The notes beneath the pieces were generated by a model. The model saw nothing but the letters and a program-made list of their open reading frames with translations, did no database searches and was not told the origin of the DNA. Made by a program: the position numbers and the translations under genes. Shown piece by piece: positions 49,483 through 60,639 of a DNA stretch of 64,000 bases. How positions within the stretch are numbered: position 1 is the first letter of the stretch; every line of letters begins with the position of its first letter. This DNA is from Siderastrea siderea (lineage: Eukaryota > Cnidaria > Anthozoa > Scleractinia > Rhizangiidae): the NCBI GenBank assembly GCA_964030785.1, contig OZ034969.1, positions 71,111,362 through 71,175,361 of the forward strand. Reading direction: 5' to 3'.

Positions 49483-49533
49483 ACCCGGCAGCCGAGTGCG
49501 ATTAGTCATGATCCGCACTCGGCTGCCGGCAGT
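49483..49533. repeat. Inverted repeat, GC-rich hairpin
   Basis: CCGGCAGCCGAGTGCG and CGCACTCGGCTGCCGG are exact inverses, separated by a 16-nt loop (ATTAGTCATGATC). Confidence 0.85.
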
Positions 49534-49589
49534 CCCGAGATTTTCGAAGGATTTCCACGGAAAGGCTTTTTCAAACGCTTTGAATGTAT

Positions 49590-50045
49590 TATATATTTGT
49601 TTAGAATTGCCAAGCGATTCAGAAAAGTATTTTCATTTTGTAGTTGACGAATTTTCCGCGCTTGTGCATACTACAAATGCGATGTTTGTGATACTTAGAA
49701 TTATTTGTGGCCTACACCCGCCAGTCAGAACGCACAGAATTTGGACGGAATTTCTCGTTCAAACGTCCTGGGAGCATTCGAAGTTTGTTTAGAATTATCA
49801 AGCGATTCAAAGCACCAATTTAGTTTTGTAGCTGACGAATTTTGTGAGCTTGTGCATACCGAATGAAATCGCTCTGTTCCCGACACTTTTCAGTGACTAG
49901 ATCCGCCAGACCCGCCAGTCAGAAACACGGAGAATTTTTAATTCAGATGTCGTGGGAGTCTTCGAAAATTGTTTAGAATTACCAAGCGATTTAAAAGACC
50001 AATTTTCCGAGCTTGCGCATACTAGAAAATCGCTAGCTTGTTTGA
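49590..50045. repeat. Three diverged tandem copies of a unit of about 186 bp
   Basis: TGTTTAGAATTGCCAAGCGA at about 49598 recurs as GTTTAGAATTATCAAGCGAT near 49786 and GTTTAGAATTACCAAGCGAT near 49970. Each is followed by TAGTTGACGAATTTT-like and GAGCTTGTGCATAC segments and then CGCCAGTCAGAA. Spacing is about 186 bp. The third copy has a deletion before the GAGCTTGCGCATAC segment. Confidence 0.75.
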
Positions 50046-50708
50046 TCCCTGTCTGACGCGAGCCGTCACGCAACCATAGTGACAATTGTCACGGATGTTT
50101 CAGAGTTGTCATTTCAATATCACTGAAACTTTATTTCAGTAATTTGAAAACAACCTGCTTACCGCGCGATCAAATTCATTAGGTACTCTATAACTCTATC
50201 AAAGAGTTAGAACTCCACTAAAAGTTCCCTTTCTAATTATTGACAAGCTATAAAATAAAACTAAGCAGGTTGTAATTTTATTTCCGGTCGTGCGATCAGA
50301 TCTTTGCGGGGGAGGGAGGGTTGCCGATTTGCACTTGATGACGCGAAAGTCTGACGCGTCTGTGCCGTGGTAACTGGTCACAGCTCTAACGAAAAGAAAA
50401 ACTAATGGTAAACAGCCGAAAGAAAGCTAAAATTCTGCCAAAAAATCGTTTCTTTTCAGGATTATGACAGGTAAGCGTATTCACGAATTATCCAGCTTTC
50501 GTTTGTGACAATTTTGGTGGTAAGAAGGCGAATAAGTAACGAGTTCAAGGCAATTTCGCAAAGTGTGTTCAAACTGCTCAGTAAAAAAGCTGCTCCCCTT
50601 GTAGTATTTTTATATAAGCTTAGAAAATTAGCACAACTCAGATCCGCTCGCGCACAAGACAGCTCAGCACTGTCGCTAGCATCTATCAGATTGATGCTGC
50701 ACACAAAA

Positions 50709-50998
50709 GGGCCATTCCATTTTATATCCCCCCCCCCTCCCCTTATGGAAGAGGTCAGTCAAAATTTACCCCTAAGAAATCAAAGATCAAAAGTGCCGAC
50801 ACGTGTACCCCTTCAGAAATTGCCTAAATTCTCTTTTCCCCTCAGAAAAAAGCCAATTTGTTTCCAAACCCCCTCAGAAATATTTAAAAGATCAAAGGCG
50901 CCGACACAGCGACCCCCTCAGAAATGATGATCAAGGGCCCCTCAGAAAATCTCTTCCATCGGGGGGGGGGGGGGTGTGGATATTAAATGCAATGGCCC
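50709..50998. mobile_element. 290-bp element with inverted ends and an internal CCCCTCAGAAAT repeat
   Basis: The left end GGGCCATTCCATTTTATATC plus a C run is the inverse, with few changes, of the right end (G run, then GGATATTAAATGCAATGGCC). Internally CCCCTCAGAAAT-like segments recur at irregular spacing. This is a non-autonomous inverted-repeat element, and the open frames across it are by-products. Confidence 0.7.
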
Positions 50999-51859
50999 AA
51001 AGAAAAGCACAGGAAACGAACAACGTACGCATGTTGATACTTTGAATTTTATTTATTATTCCTTTTCTTGACTGATGTGTACTCCCTGTGATGATAGAAT
51101 GAATCTCATCAATTGAGTGCTAATAGAATAGTTATCATTATTATATGGCAAGCAATTCTTCAGTCTAAATCGAGTGTTCTGATTGGTTAGTTTTCGGTCG
51201 GGATTTTACAGTACGGACCATTACCATGGAAACGGTCCTTTTTGGATATTTTTTTTTCGTGCTACCGCTCCCGCAAAATTCAAATTGTGAAAACGCAAGA
51301 AGATAAAAAAGGAAAGGTTTGGAGCTGGTACAAAACAAATGAACGAGGTAAACACGTCTGTTTAGAAAAAGCGCTCTGCAATTACAGTTGATCCACGTCA
51401 CGCGTGAACGGAAACCTCAACACGTGATCCGAGTCTTCAAATAAACAAGCTACTTTCAGTGACGTAACGGAGATCACAAGGGAAATATTGAAGATCTCAT
51501 TGAAATTTCCCAAAATGGCTTCTATCTTTGTAGAAGCAAGGGGTTGTGACGGGACAAATCTTTGTTTTATCGAGAGACCGCGTTATTTTCTGGGTTCGCT
51601 TCTCGTCAGTGGTTCAAAAACGTTTTAGACGACTAGAAGGAGGTGAAATTATGTCAATTATTTTGCTGACGCGTGATTCCTGTTTCAACGGAACGAGAAC
51701 AAAGCTTGGAGCTGGACGCTTGTACGTGTAAGAACGGTAGCTCCGAAGGAAGTGGACGAAAACCAAGATACATCTGCCGTGTCAAGCAATTACTGATGAC
51801 AGTTTTCCTAGTTGCGAGGTTGATTAAAGACAAAGCCGACGATTGGTCCACAGTTAACC

Positions 51860-52278
51860 AAAGCGTAATGTGAGTTGTTTGTATGGAGCTGAAATTCGAT
51901 CCAAAATGTAAATGGCCAGTTTTCCGTGCAAAATACCTAAAAAGCGAAATAGAGTTTGAAGACCATTACCTGTTGTGTGTTTGCTGTGTTTTTGCCACTT
52001 TTCCGAGCTTCTGGAGGCCGTTTGGGGCGATTTTCTGTTTAACGGTCGATGCGTCATCTGTCAAAGTACAGCCAGTACGTGACAAGACGTCGCTTCGACC
52101 GTTAAACAGAATATCGCCCCAAACGGCCTCCAGCAGTTCGGAAAAGCGGTAAAGACACAGCAAACACACAACAGGTAAGGTTTTTCAAACTCTATTTTGA
52201 TTTTTAGGTATTTTCCACGGAAAACTGCCGATTATTCTCAATCGAATTTCAGCTCCATACAAACTCTCATATTACGGA
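51860..52278. mobile_element. Long fold-back (palindromic) element, arms of about 180-200 bp
   Basis: It begins GCGTAATGTGAG and ends CTCATATTACG. The left arm, GTTTGTATGGAGCTGAAATT onward, is matched by the inverse right arm ending AATTTCAGCTCCATACAAAC. The centre pairs GGAGGCCGTTTGGGGCGATT with its inverse, and the loop lies near 52050-52090. Open frames on both strands mirror each other, a sign of palindromy and not of genes. Confidence 0.8.
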
Positions 52279-52290
52279 GGGTGTAAACTG

Positions 52291-52557
52291 CAGGTTGCAG
52301 GTGCAGGTTGCAGGTTGCAGGTTGCAGGTTGCAGGTTGCAGGTTGCAGGTGCAGGTTGCAGGTTGCAGGTTGCAGGTTGCAGGTTGCAGGTGCAGGTTGC
52401 AGGTTGCAGGTTGCAGGTTGCAGGTTGCAGGTACAGGTTGCAGGTTGCAGGTGCAGGTTGCAGGTTGCAGGTTGCAGGTGCAGGTTGCAGGTTGCAGGTT
52501 GCAGGTTGCAGGTGCAGGTTGCAGGTTGCAGGTTGCAGGTGCAGGTTGCAGGTTGCG
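52291..52557. repeat. GCAGGTT minisatellite with 6-bp GCAGGT variants
   Basis: Some 38 units are mostly GCAGGTT (7 bp), with 6-bp GCAGGT units interspersed every few copies. It is flanked at the left by GGAGGGTGTAAACT. Confidence 0.95.
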
Positions 52558-54143
52558 ATTATATATATATTTTTCAAACAGAAGATGTATGACCTTTATA
52601 TGGTACGTTTCTACTTAAATTTCTTCAAGAAAATCCGAATTGTTTCATTTGTAAAGAAACCTTGGTAATGAGGAACTTGAACTGGACTAGACTGTTGGCA
52701 TGAAAGTTTGCGGAACCGTTTCAATGTGTTCTCGCAGATACGCCACACTTCCAATTTGGAATGGAATTATTAGATGAAAGGTGCGGTTTAATCGTTAACT
52801 ATTGGCGATGATCCATCGAGGCCATAATGGAGATCAACCGCCACCCACTTTAAATTTCACGAAGATGCTGAGATTTTTAAGTCCGTGGAGTTGACAATTT
52901 TAGGGAAAATCACGATAGTTGTAAGTTTCGAAAACATGTTTCCACAAACTGCTCAGTGTCATCTTCAGTTCTGCAATTACCATTACATTTTCAATCGGTG
53001 TAATACATACAAGTATTAAGACAGGCGGTTTTAACAATAACAATAGAATGACTCGATCACAGGATTATAAAGATTACAGGATCGGGCATTAATTTAACTG
53101 CTAATGTATAATGTGAACTTATTGAAATTACCAGTAAGCTTGCATCATAAATGCAAACAAAATCCAGTTATATTAACCAGCCAAAAACCAGTCACCTTGC
53201 AGAACTAAAATTAACATTTCAACTTAATTTCAATTCGATATGTTGTGCAAAGTGCAAGTAATCAAACATGCTGCACATTATTGTGTATTCGCACATTCTT
53301 GCTTAGTAAACTATAGCAACATTAAAACTACAACCTTGAACTTTGAAATGCTTCTTTTTAGAATGTTCTTCAAACACTATTGTAAAGTAGAGCTTGAGGC
53401 CAAATTTGGGGCCAAATTCTTTTCTCGTTTGGCAATTTTGCAGCCCGTCAAGCTAGCTTTCGATTGCCATTGATACTTCGACACTGGTTCCGAAAACATC
53501 TGAGTTGTCTTTTTTTGTCTGAGGCATTTCATTCGCTTTTATACAAGCGCAACGTGTACATTTTTAACCGCAACCGTGTGAAAGTATTAGCACTTTCACT
53601 TTTTATCCGACAAAATTTTATGCTTATTAAAGCAAGACACAGAAACGCTCGTGAAAAAATACAATTCTTGAAACTCGTTGCTTTTGACGATGTTATCAGC
53701 TTATCACGTGTTAATCATGGGTTTTATTTGGTTCGGATTGGTGATGATATACAACAAAAATGCTGCTCTCGAACCTACAAACATGCAAAATTAAACCTGC
53801 TAAACAAAACCTGGTAAAGCTGTATGACCCCATCGGCATGACACCTCTGTCTTGGGTCATGAAAACAATAGAACAAACAATATGAACAATACCCCTAGCC
53901 CCAAACACAATAGCAGCTGCTACACTAGAGGACCACTAGAATTACAAGCTTACGAGAGCTGCTACACTACTGTCTGTCTTTGCCAAGTCTCTTTTGTTCA
54001 ACGTTCGATATTCCTTCGTCCTAACTAAGCTACTCGGGAGACTTTTTATGGCATGCCTTTTCATATGAAAAGGACAATTTTTACTCCTTTAATTTTGTTA
54101 TCCTTTAATTAACTGCTTTTTACTTTGTAATTAACCTCCAATC

Positions 54144-54340
54144 CGCAACTTGCAACCCGCTACCTACAACCCGCCACCTGCAACCTGCAACCTACACCTG
54201 CAACCTGCAACCTGCAACCTGCAACCTGCAACCTGCAACCTGCAACCTGCAACCTGCAACCTGCAACCTGCAACCTGCACCTGCAACCTGCAACCTGCAA
54301 CCTGCAACCTGTACCTGCAACCTGCAACCTGCAACCTGCA
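54144..54340. repeat. TGCAACC minisatellite, inverse copy of the one at 52291
   Basis: It is the same 7-bp unit in opposite orientation, with degenerate units at its left edge (GCAACTTGCAACCCGC) and clean units towards 54340. It ends in CTGCAGTTTACACCCTCC, the inverse of the junction found at 52277. Confidence 0.95.
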
Positions 54341-54399
54341 GTTTACACCCTCCGCTCATATTACGCTTTGGTGACCTGTGCTTCGTCTATTGCATAACC

Positions 54400-54735
54400 T
54401 ACTGCTCAACAATCTTTCGCGATTTTCCCATCCATATTTCCTAGGTTTTCTCTAGTTTGAACAATTCAATAGATTCTACATGCAACGTCGTCTGAAAGTT
54501 TAAAAGGATAACTTCGTCCCCCTTGACTGAACGCCTCACATGTACTGAACGTTTCATGATGTCGAATGATACAATAAAAGCTAATAAACAGCGCCAGGAG
54601 TTGCACGAGCTGCTGTGGAGATCGTTTTCGGTCCCTCTCCAGTCAAATAACGATCAATTATTCGTCTTCTCGTTTCCTTGTGGAGAGGCCTACATGACCT
54701 GTTCTTCCGACCTAAGGTAACCAGGTCTGAACATT
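54400..54735 (-). pseudogene. Degenerate transposase remnant with a helix-turn-helix segment
   Basis: On the minus strand about 54695-54590 reads RPLHKETRRRIIDRYLTG, then EGPKTISTAARATPGAVY and a stop. This spacing fits the N-terminal helix-turn-helix of Tc1/mariner-like or paired-domain-related transposases (R-x-I-x-x-x-x-x-G and a second helix of type ISTAA). In the next frame, IRHHETFSTCEAFSQGG and RSYPFKLSDDV continue. Stops and a frame change make it a dead relic. It sits inside the large inverted-repeat structure, so it may be the remnant of the autonomous source. Confidence 0.45.
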
Positions 54736-54896
54736 TCGAAAAATCTGTGGCAGATTCGAAATCTCCTTTCGATTTTCGAAATCCCTCTCTGAATCTCAAG
54801 AAACACAAGGCGAATGCCCAAATATGGAGAACGTGACTCGTCACGTTGTTTGAATTTTAGAGTTTCCGTTCACGCGTGACGTAGATCAACTGTAAC

Positions 54897-57368
54897 TTTA
54901 CCGACTGGGCCAACGTTGGGCCAACAGTGACTGTGTGTGTTTATTGTTTGTTTGTACGGCTATAGACTGTAAGCTGTAAAGACCCGAGTAAATCAGCCAA
55001 GACTTAAACAATAATTATTAAAATTCAGCATTAACAAAAGAGTACGTTTCACACAAGAAAACCTCACGGCGAAAAAAAATGAAAACTGCAAAACAACTAG
55101 CAAACGGCTTTCATCGGCAACGGTAAATCGATAGAAACGATCACATTCTTGTCTAGTTTAATATTCGCCATCGCTTCAGTCAGCGTTTTCCACAAGAACA
55201 AATTAAAGCTACACGTACATGCATTAAACTAACAGTGTACCTTGATTCCTCAGCGAGATTTTTGCTCTTGTAGTGCACATCCTTGAAAATAATTTTAGCT
55301 TGTTCACAAGTCCGCTCTTGCTGTAGCTCGCGCTAAAAACAACTCTGTTAGGTGCGACGAAAATTTGCTCTCAGCATCCACAAAGTCCTCCATAAAGCCA
55401 CTGAAGCAAACAACTTGCAGTATTTGATGGAGAGATAATTTCCAGTGTCTTTTTTAAAGTTCGAATGTTTAGACTAACACGCTGCCACAATTTCCAGAGT
55501 TTGAGAAGCACGTTTGTGATCCAGTTTTATTGCTGCCTTTTCATTATTCTTCTTTTTCCCAAATTGTCTCTGCCCATAACAAAGAAGTATTTTCAAATAA
55601 AACTTTCTTGTGGTGTAGAAAACGATGAAAAACTGACACATATAATAGAAGCAGAGCAGTTTTCATTTAAGAGCCACGCAAGTTTTTGCCGATCGACAGC
55701 AACGATCATCAAACTGATTCGAAAGCCAGTTAGAATTGCTGGCTTCTTTCCTTGACACCGCGCCGGAAATTGACTTGAATGAACTACCGGAAGTGTTGTT
55801 TCGTACGAAAAATGATGCCATATAATAAACTACTTACTAAGGGAAGGTACGTTTTTTCTTGGGGGGGGGGAGGGCTGGGGAATTTTGGTATTTTTTTCCA
55901 AAAAAGTGTTGGCCCTCCCTCGCGTTTTAACAAAAAAACTCCTGACCCCCCACCTTTAGGTGACTGACAAAAGTGTGACCCTCCCCTCACTACTACATGG
56001 TATGTTCCATGCTGTAGAAACCTCAGAACGTTTCGCTTGTGAACGCAAAGTGTTTGAATACAAATATATCTCGATATTGAATGTGTGCGCGCTGAAACAA
56101 GGAAAATGCGAACAATCAGTGTGGGATATTTACGTTTTATAGCTGAAGTTTGAATATGGAAGTATAAACCTTGACTATTATAAAAGTTTTGAACATAAAA
56201 TATCTAAGGGAAAATACACGCGCTTCCTTCTTCGACTAGCCGGCATTGCTGTTGGTTATTTTAACAGGTAAGGTTTATTTCAGGGGCACCCAGCGACGGT
56301 TTTCTGCTAAATATCTGTTCGGAGACGTCTAGGTTGCCTAGAAATTTCTTCGGAGATGTCTAGGTTGCCTAGAAATTTCGATAACTCGAGAACCGCTAAA
56401 AAATTCGCAGCGTCTGTTTTGTTCACCTAAAAATTTCGGAAGATTTTTCGATTTCCGTAGCTTTCTCGCTGCTTTTTCAATTTTGACTCCTAAGAATTTC
56501 GGAATTTCGGATCGGATTTTCTATCGTTTCTCTATCCATCGGAAAAAAAGGTCCATTGATAAGATTTTTATTTAGGCATGAGTGAAAATAAAACGCTGGC
56601 GAGACAATTACGTTAAATATGTGTTTGTGTTTTTTTTTTCAAACCTTTTTACACACATTTGCAATGGTGGTTACGGCATTATGATTAAGCTTATATTGGG
56701 GTCATTCAGAAGGAGGAAAAATAAGACTTCCCTTATCACCTAGCGCACTTGTCGAATGAATGGCGCATAGAAAGTGTCTTCGAGGTAAATAAGAACGACT
56801 CAGCTAAGACGCATGGTATAATATGCTCGTAGTTGCTACAGTTCAGGCTGACAGTTTGCGTCTTATTTTTTAAAAGAAGAAACCAGATTATGGTTTTCAC
56901 CTGGCAATTTAAATTTAAGGTAGCGCCAAGTAGATTAGAGCGTTTTCCTTTTGCGTAGAAAACCAGTTGTTCTGGTGGGAAATCAAATGGAACGATCCTT
57001 TTAATTCACTGCAAATTTTCCGAAAAAAAAAAGAAAACCTTCGGTTTTAGACAAATGGTCAAAATATTACTGTTCCATTTGCCCCGTCATATTAGTGCCA
57101 TGCTCCTTGATCAATGTAGTGACCGTGATTGGGTGAATACGCGGTTTGACCGTGGAAAAATTTATTGTTTCATTTGGCAGAGAATTCTCACCGGTTTTTC
57201 CGTACAAATGGAAAGCGCTCCATTACTTACAGGTTTAATTTGTTTCATTGGTATCTGAGGCTGAATTCAGGTAGATTTGTAAGGTTTTGCAATGGTGACA
57301 AGTTCCAAACAGTCCTTCGCTCTTTCAATTCCCTGTTAGGCTTATTTTGGGACGTGTTCAGCCTAGTA
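54897..57368. other. Repeat-rich, no gene recognised
   Basis: It contains a G-run element at about 55850-55990, a 31-bp tandem duplication at 56318-56379, and a copy of the CAGGGGCACC interspersed repeat at 56281. No splice-bounded coding exon was recognised. Confidence 0.4.
56318..56379. repeat. Tandem duplication of 31 bp
   Basis: TTCGGAGACGTCTAGGTTGC then CTAGAAATTTC is repeated immediately with one change (GACG to GATG). It follows an interspersed repeat also found near 22899. Confidence 0.85.
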
Positions 57369-57515
57369 CCCAGGCGTTCTCCTCTCGCTCTCGTTCTCCT
57401 CTCGCTCGCTCGACTCGACTTGGTGCGAAATGCCATGACGTCATTGAAGGTATGCCATTTGGTGACGTCACAAAATCTCGCGCAAAGTCGTGTGAGCGAG
57501 GAGAGGACGCCTGGC
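57369..57515. mobile_element. 147-bp MITE-like element
   Basis: CCCAGGCGTTCTCCTCTCGC at the left corresponds to the inverse of GCGAGGAGAGGACGCCTGG at the right. The centre contains two TGACGTCA-like words (ATGACGTCAT and GTGACGTCAC) in inverse arrangement. Confidence 0.7.
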
Positions 57516-57590
57516 TTCTTGAATTACTATCGTGTCGGGACGACTTATTTTTTTTTTCTGCGTGAATTTTGCTTCGTTGTGACCGGACGA

Positions 57591-57691
57591 AAATGTACGA
57601 TACATGTGTGACTTCCTCGCTGTTTAACCTGAGCTGGTTCATGAAGCAAGACTGGATAAATGGACAGCTGGAATGTAGAGGGTTTTTAAAA
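57591..57691 (+). CDS. Possible first coding exon of an unknown gene
   Basis: An ATG at about 57593 opens a frame MYDTCVTSSLFNLSWFMKQD, then WINGQLECRGFLK, that runs to a strong GTAAGC donor at 57693. No downstream exon that fits was identified, and no domain is recognised. It is close upstream of the tandem 2 kb units, so it might belong to the same transcription unit. Confidence 0.2.
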
Positions 57692-58642
57692 AGGTAAGCT
57701 ACATTTTGTCAGATTTTAGTACGGTGTTAACCTTAATTGTGTTTCTTTTTAACCGTGCAACCACATAAAAACAACCGGTTTCTTTCTTTGTAGTCGCGAA
57801 TTGTTGATGTTCTTGTCAGTGTCTTTTGTCATTTCAGTTTTTAGATTTTTTGTTTTTGGACAAACAAAATCGAACGAATTCGATTAGTGTGGTCTTCAAC
57901 TTAAGTTTTCCGTTCTGCCCCATCTATTCATTATGTATACATGCTTCTCTAACATATTTTACACCTATTTCAGTTAAGGTTGCTTCAGTGATGCATGATT
58001 AGTGATCCTTGTTTCATGGATCGCAAAGCATCATATTTGCTATAAATAAATGTAATGATCGCTTTTCTCGCTGAAGGCACTCTAGGACAAAACCAAATCA
58101 TAAAAATATACATTTGTTCTTGCTTCAGGGTTAATAGCTAGAGAAAAGCAGTCATAAATTTAACGATCATGATGCACTGCGGTCTGTGAAACATGTATCA
58201 CTGAAGCAACCTTTTTAACCGACGAAGTCGAGTTAGAGCAGTCGTGACAAGAGGGTCGACCGGTTGGTCGGTCAAAATACGTCGTGTAAGGTTCACAAGG
58301 TGTGTATTTCGCTATGACCCACGGGATGGGATGACGTGAGAACAAGAGCGGACGAGTCGCCATTTTAAATTGGCAGGTCAAGAAAGGTGACGGAGGCTTG
58401 GTGGAAGATTTGCTTCGACTGTGTTGTGGTATAATTTTGTGCTGACCTCTGAACATAGAGAAGAAGTTGTACACAGACATCGATTAGTACACACACGCAC
58501 GCACGATAGGACAAGGGCCACATAAAAAGTATCGTAGGTGTAGAAGCACACGTCCGTCGAGCAGTGTTAGCTTTGGCCGGGCTGAAATATCTGTGCAATA
58601 CTAGTGAAAGAAAGCAAGGAGGACTGATAATAACAGGAGGTG

Positions 58643-58870
58643 ATGTCCAGTGGCACTGTTGATGCTGGTGGAACCAAAGTGTTGCTGAGACATCGTAAGC
58701 ATAGAATCGTTCTCAGTAAATGTTATGAGAGGAAAATTCTGGTGTATGTTGTTGTGGTTATGTTTACCTGTTTAATACTTGGAAAGTATCCAGCTGCCAA
58801 CGTTAAGAAAGGTTATTCGCAGGTGGGAAATGAATTACTACACGAGGCTGGATCTTCTTGGATAGTATAA
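58643..58870 (+). CDS. 75-codon ORF with a signal-anchor-like segment (tandem unit 1)
   Basis: From ATG at 58643 it encodes a basic N-terminal segment (LLRHRKHRIVLSKCYERK), then about 15 hydrophobic residues (ILVYVVVVMFTCLILG, residues 32-47), then a polar tail to a TAA. The basic-then-hydrophobic order is typical of type II membrane proteins such as Golgi glycosyltransferases, where this would be the first exon. No catalytic domain is seen nearby, so this is only a guess. If it is an exon, the donor could lie after residue 46-48 (GTATCC). The duplicate at 60640 is truncated. Confidence 0.3.
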   Translation: MSSGTVDAGGTKVLLRHRKHRIVLSKCYERKILVYVVVVMFTCLILGKYPAANVKKGYSQVGNELLHEAGSSWIV

Positions 58871-58995
58871 GCGGCCCGGAATTATATACCAGTTACTCTT
58901 TTTAATTTTTCTGCTTTACTTTTGATTTTGAACCGATTTGTTCGATTTTAGAGTTCAAGACACTGACTTGCTGACTGCGGAAACCAGATTTAACG

Positions 58996-59006
58996 ATTAC
59001 GTCATA
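58996..59006. promoter_or_regulatory. TTACGTCATAA, PAR-bZIP/CREB-like site (conserved at 61004-61014)
   Basis: The 11-bp word TTACGTCATAA occurs once per 2 kb unit at the same relative place, just upstream of the internal repeats. It resembles binding sites of bZIP factors. Function is inferred. Confidence 0.35.
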
Positions 59007-59110
59007 AGATCAGACATGCTTTAACGTGTTTGAGATAAAGCGATGACTTCGCTTTTTACTAATTTCTCCAGATCGATAATCATGTTTGTATAGTGCCATA
59101 TTCACAACAG

Positions 59111-59255
59111 TATATAAATGCTTCGCTTACAACTCTTGATAACGGCATGTTCAGTTGTCGAGAAAATTTATCTTTAAATTTTAATTTTAATTTAACAAAA
59201 TATTCAAAGCGATAAGACAGATGAGCTGAGTCATCCGATTTTAAACATTACGTCA
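59111..59255. promoter_or_regulatory. TATA-like, AP-1 and CRE-like motif cluster (copy 1 of 4)
   Basis: TATATAAA is at 59111-59118, TGAGTCA (AP-1 consensus) at 59227-59233 and TTACGTCA (CRE/ATF-like) at 59248-59255. The same order and spacing recur at 59379-59533, 61113-61256 and 61380-61512. The motifs are seen directly; regulatory use is inferred. Confidence 0.45.
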
Positions 59256-59378
59256 TTCAGTAACGCAAAAGACAAAATACTGTCACAATTTTCGTCATGC
59301 CGGTTAGCACGTTGAGATTCTGACGATGTGTTTGTCTTTCTCGATAATCATGTTTTTATAGTGCCCTATTCACAACAG

Positions 59379-59533
59379 TATATAAATACATTGCTCACAA
59401 CTCTTGGTAAAAGCATGTTCAGTTGTGGACAAATGTATATCAACATTTAATTTTTTAGTTTAATTCAACAAAATTAAATATTCAAAGCGATAAGACAGAT
59501 GAGCTGAGTCATCAGATTTTAAACATAACGTCA
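59379..59533. promoter_or_regulatory. TATA-like, AP-1 and CRE-like motif cluster (copy 2 of 4)
   Basis: TATATAAA is at 59379-59386, TGAGTCA at 59505-59511 and TAACGTCA at 59526-59533, in the same arrangement as copy 1. Confidence 0.45.
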
Positions 59534-60639
59534 TTCGGTAACGCAAAGGGCAAAATACTGTCACAGTTTTCGTTATGCCAGTTAGCACGTTGAACCAAGT
59601 AATAACATTTGTCGAGGGTGGAGTGGGTCAAAACGACTGGTAAATGCCTATAATGCGCTTTCTTGTAACCTGTACGATAGAGCATAGCAATGATTTATTT
59701 CGTATTTGCATTCACAATTTGGCTTAAGGAGCCCTTGACATGATTAAATGAAACTGTGCACAAAACATGGTTCCCAGGTATGGGGAAAAGTTCAATTCTT
59801 TTGGGCTGTTACGGTGCCCATACTGATCAATCGTGAAGATGTGGTTACTTTTATATTGGGAAAATTATCGCCCATTTTTTGAAATGCGTCTGTTTTGAGA
59901 ATTTTTTTTCCGGGTTTTGAGGAAGACCGACCAAAAGACAACGAAAGTGATCTTGAGTGAAGAATGCATGAGGTCTGTGGAGCTCTGTTTGGTGAGGAGA
60001 GGGTGAATAATTCATTTGACCTCCTTTTCAGGGTATTGGTCGCCTTTTCAGTTGGTCAAATTTAAGCGTTAGTTACGGTTATACACTTTTACTGCAACTT
60101 GCTGTTACAGATTCTTGAATGTTATTGAAGCTGCAGTCACGCACGGCTCGCTTGCTTTCTTTTCGAGACGAACCAACACTTCGTCGGTTCTGCACGCATT
60201 GCGGGCCTATGTTTAACCGACGAAGTCGAGTTAGAGCAGTCGTGACAAGAGGGTCGACTGGTTTGGTCGGTCAAAATACGTCGTGTAAGGTTCACAAGGT
60301 GTGTATTTTGCTATGGCCCACGGGATGGGATGACGTGAGAACAAGAGCGGAGTCGCCATTTTAAATTGGCAGGTCAAGAAAGGTGACGGAGGCTTGGTGG
60401 AAGATTTGCTTCGACCGTGTTCTGGTATAATTTTGTGCTGACCTCTGAACATATAGAGAAGAATTTGTACACAGACATCGATTAGTACACACACGCACGC
60501 ACGATAGGACAAGGGCCACATAAAAAGTATCGTAGTGTAGAAGCACACGTCCGCCGAGCAGTGTTGGCTTTGGCCGGACTGAAATATCTGTGCAATACTA
60601 GCGAAAGAAAGCAATGAGGACTGATAATAACAGGAGGTG

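Larger units (their letters stand above)
51382..54896. repeat. Nested large inverted-repeat structure around a minisatellite
   Basis: The outermost arms are about 35 bp (51382-51416 and 54861-54896). They share TTCCGTTCACGCGTGACGT and ATCAACTGTAA in inverse orientation. Inside these, a GCAGGTT minisatellite at the left (52291-52557) and its inverse TGCAACC at the right (about 54144-54340) share the same junction, GGAGGGTGTAAACTGCAGG. Flanking words ACCAAAGCGTAAT also match. The left side alone has an additional 420-bp palindrome. Confidence 0.65.
58214..60211. repeat. Tandem duplication, unit 1 (about 2.0 kb)
   Basis: The unit starts TTTAACCGACGAAGTCGAGT and ends GCATTGCGGGCCTATG. It repeats head-to-tail at 60212-62244 with few substitutions and small indels, pointing to a recent duplication. 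It contains a short ORF at 58643 and two 268-bp internal repeats (59073-59340 and 59341-about 59600). Confidence 0.9.

Noticed and set aside
50505..51045. Coding frames with repeated PLRN/PSEK-like segments
   Set aside because: They cross an inverted-repeat element with CCCCTCAGAAAT repeats and homopolymer C/G runs; frames differ in length and have no conserved motif.
51883..52169. Mirror-image open frames on both strands
   Set aside because: They lie in a long palindrome, so the two strands code nearly the same peptide; this reflects the fold-back element and not a gene.
52272..52668. Several overlapping open frames on both strands (LQVAGCR and PATCNLQ repeats)
   Set aside because: They come from the GCAGGTT minisatellite read in all frames; the repeat unit has no stop in most frames.
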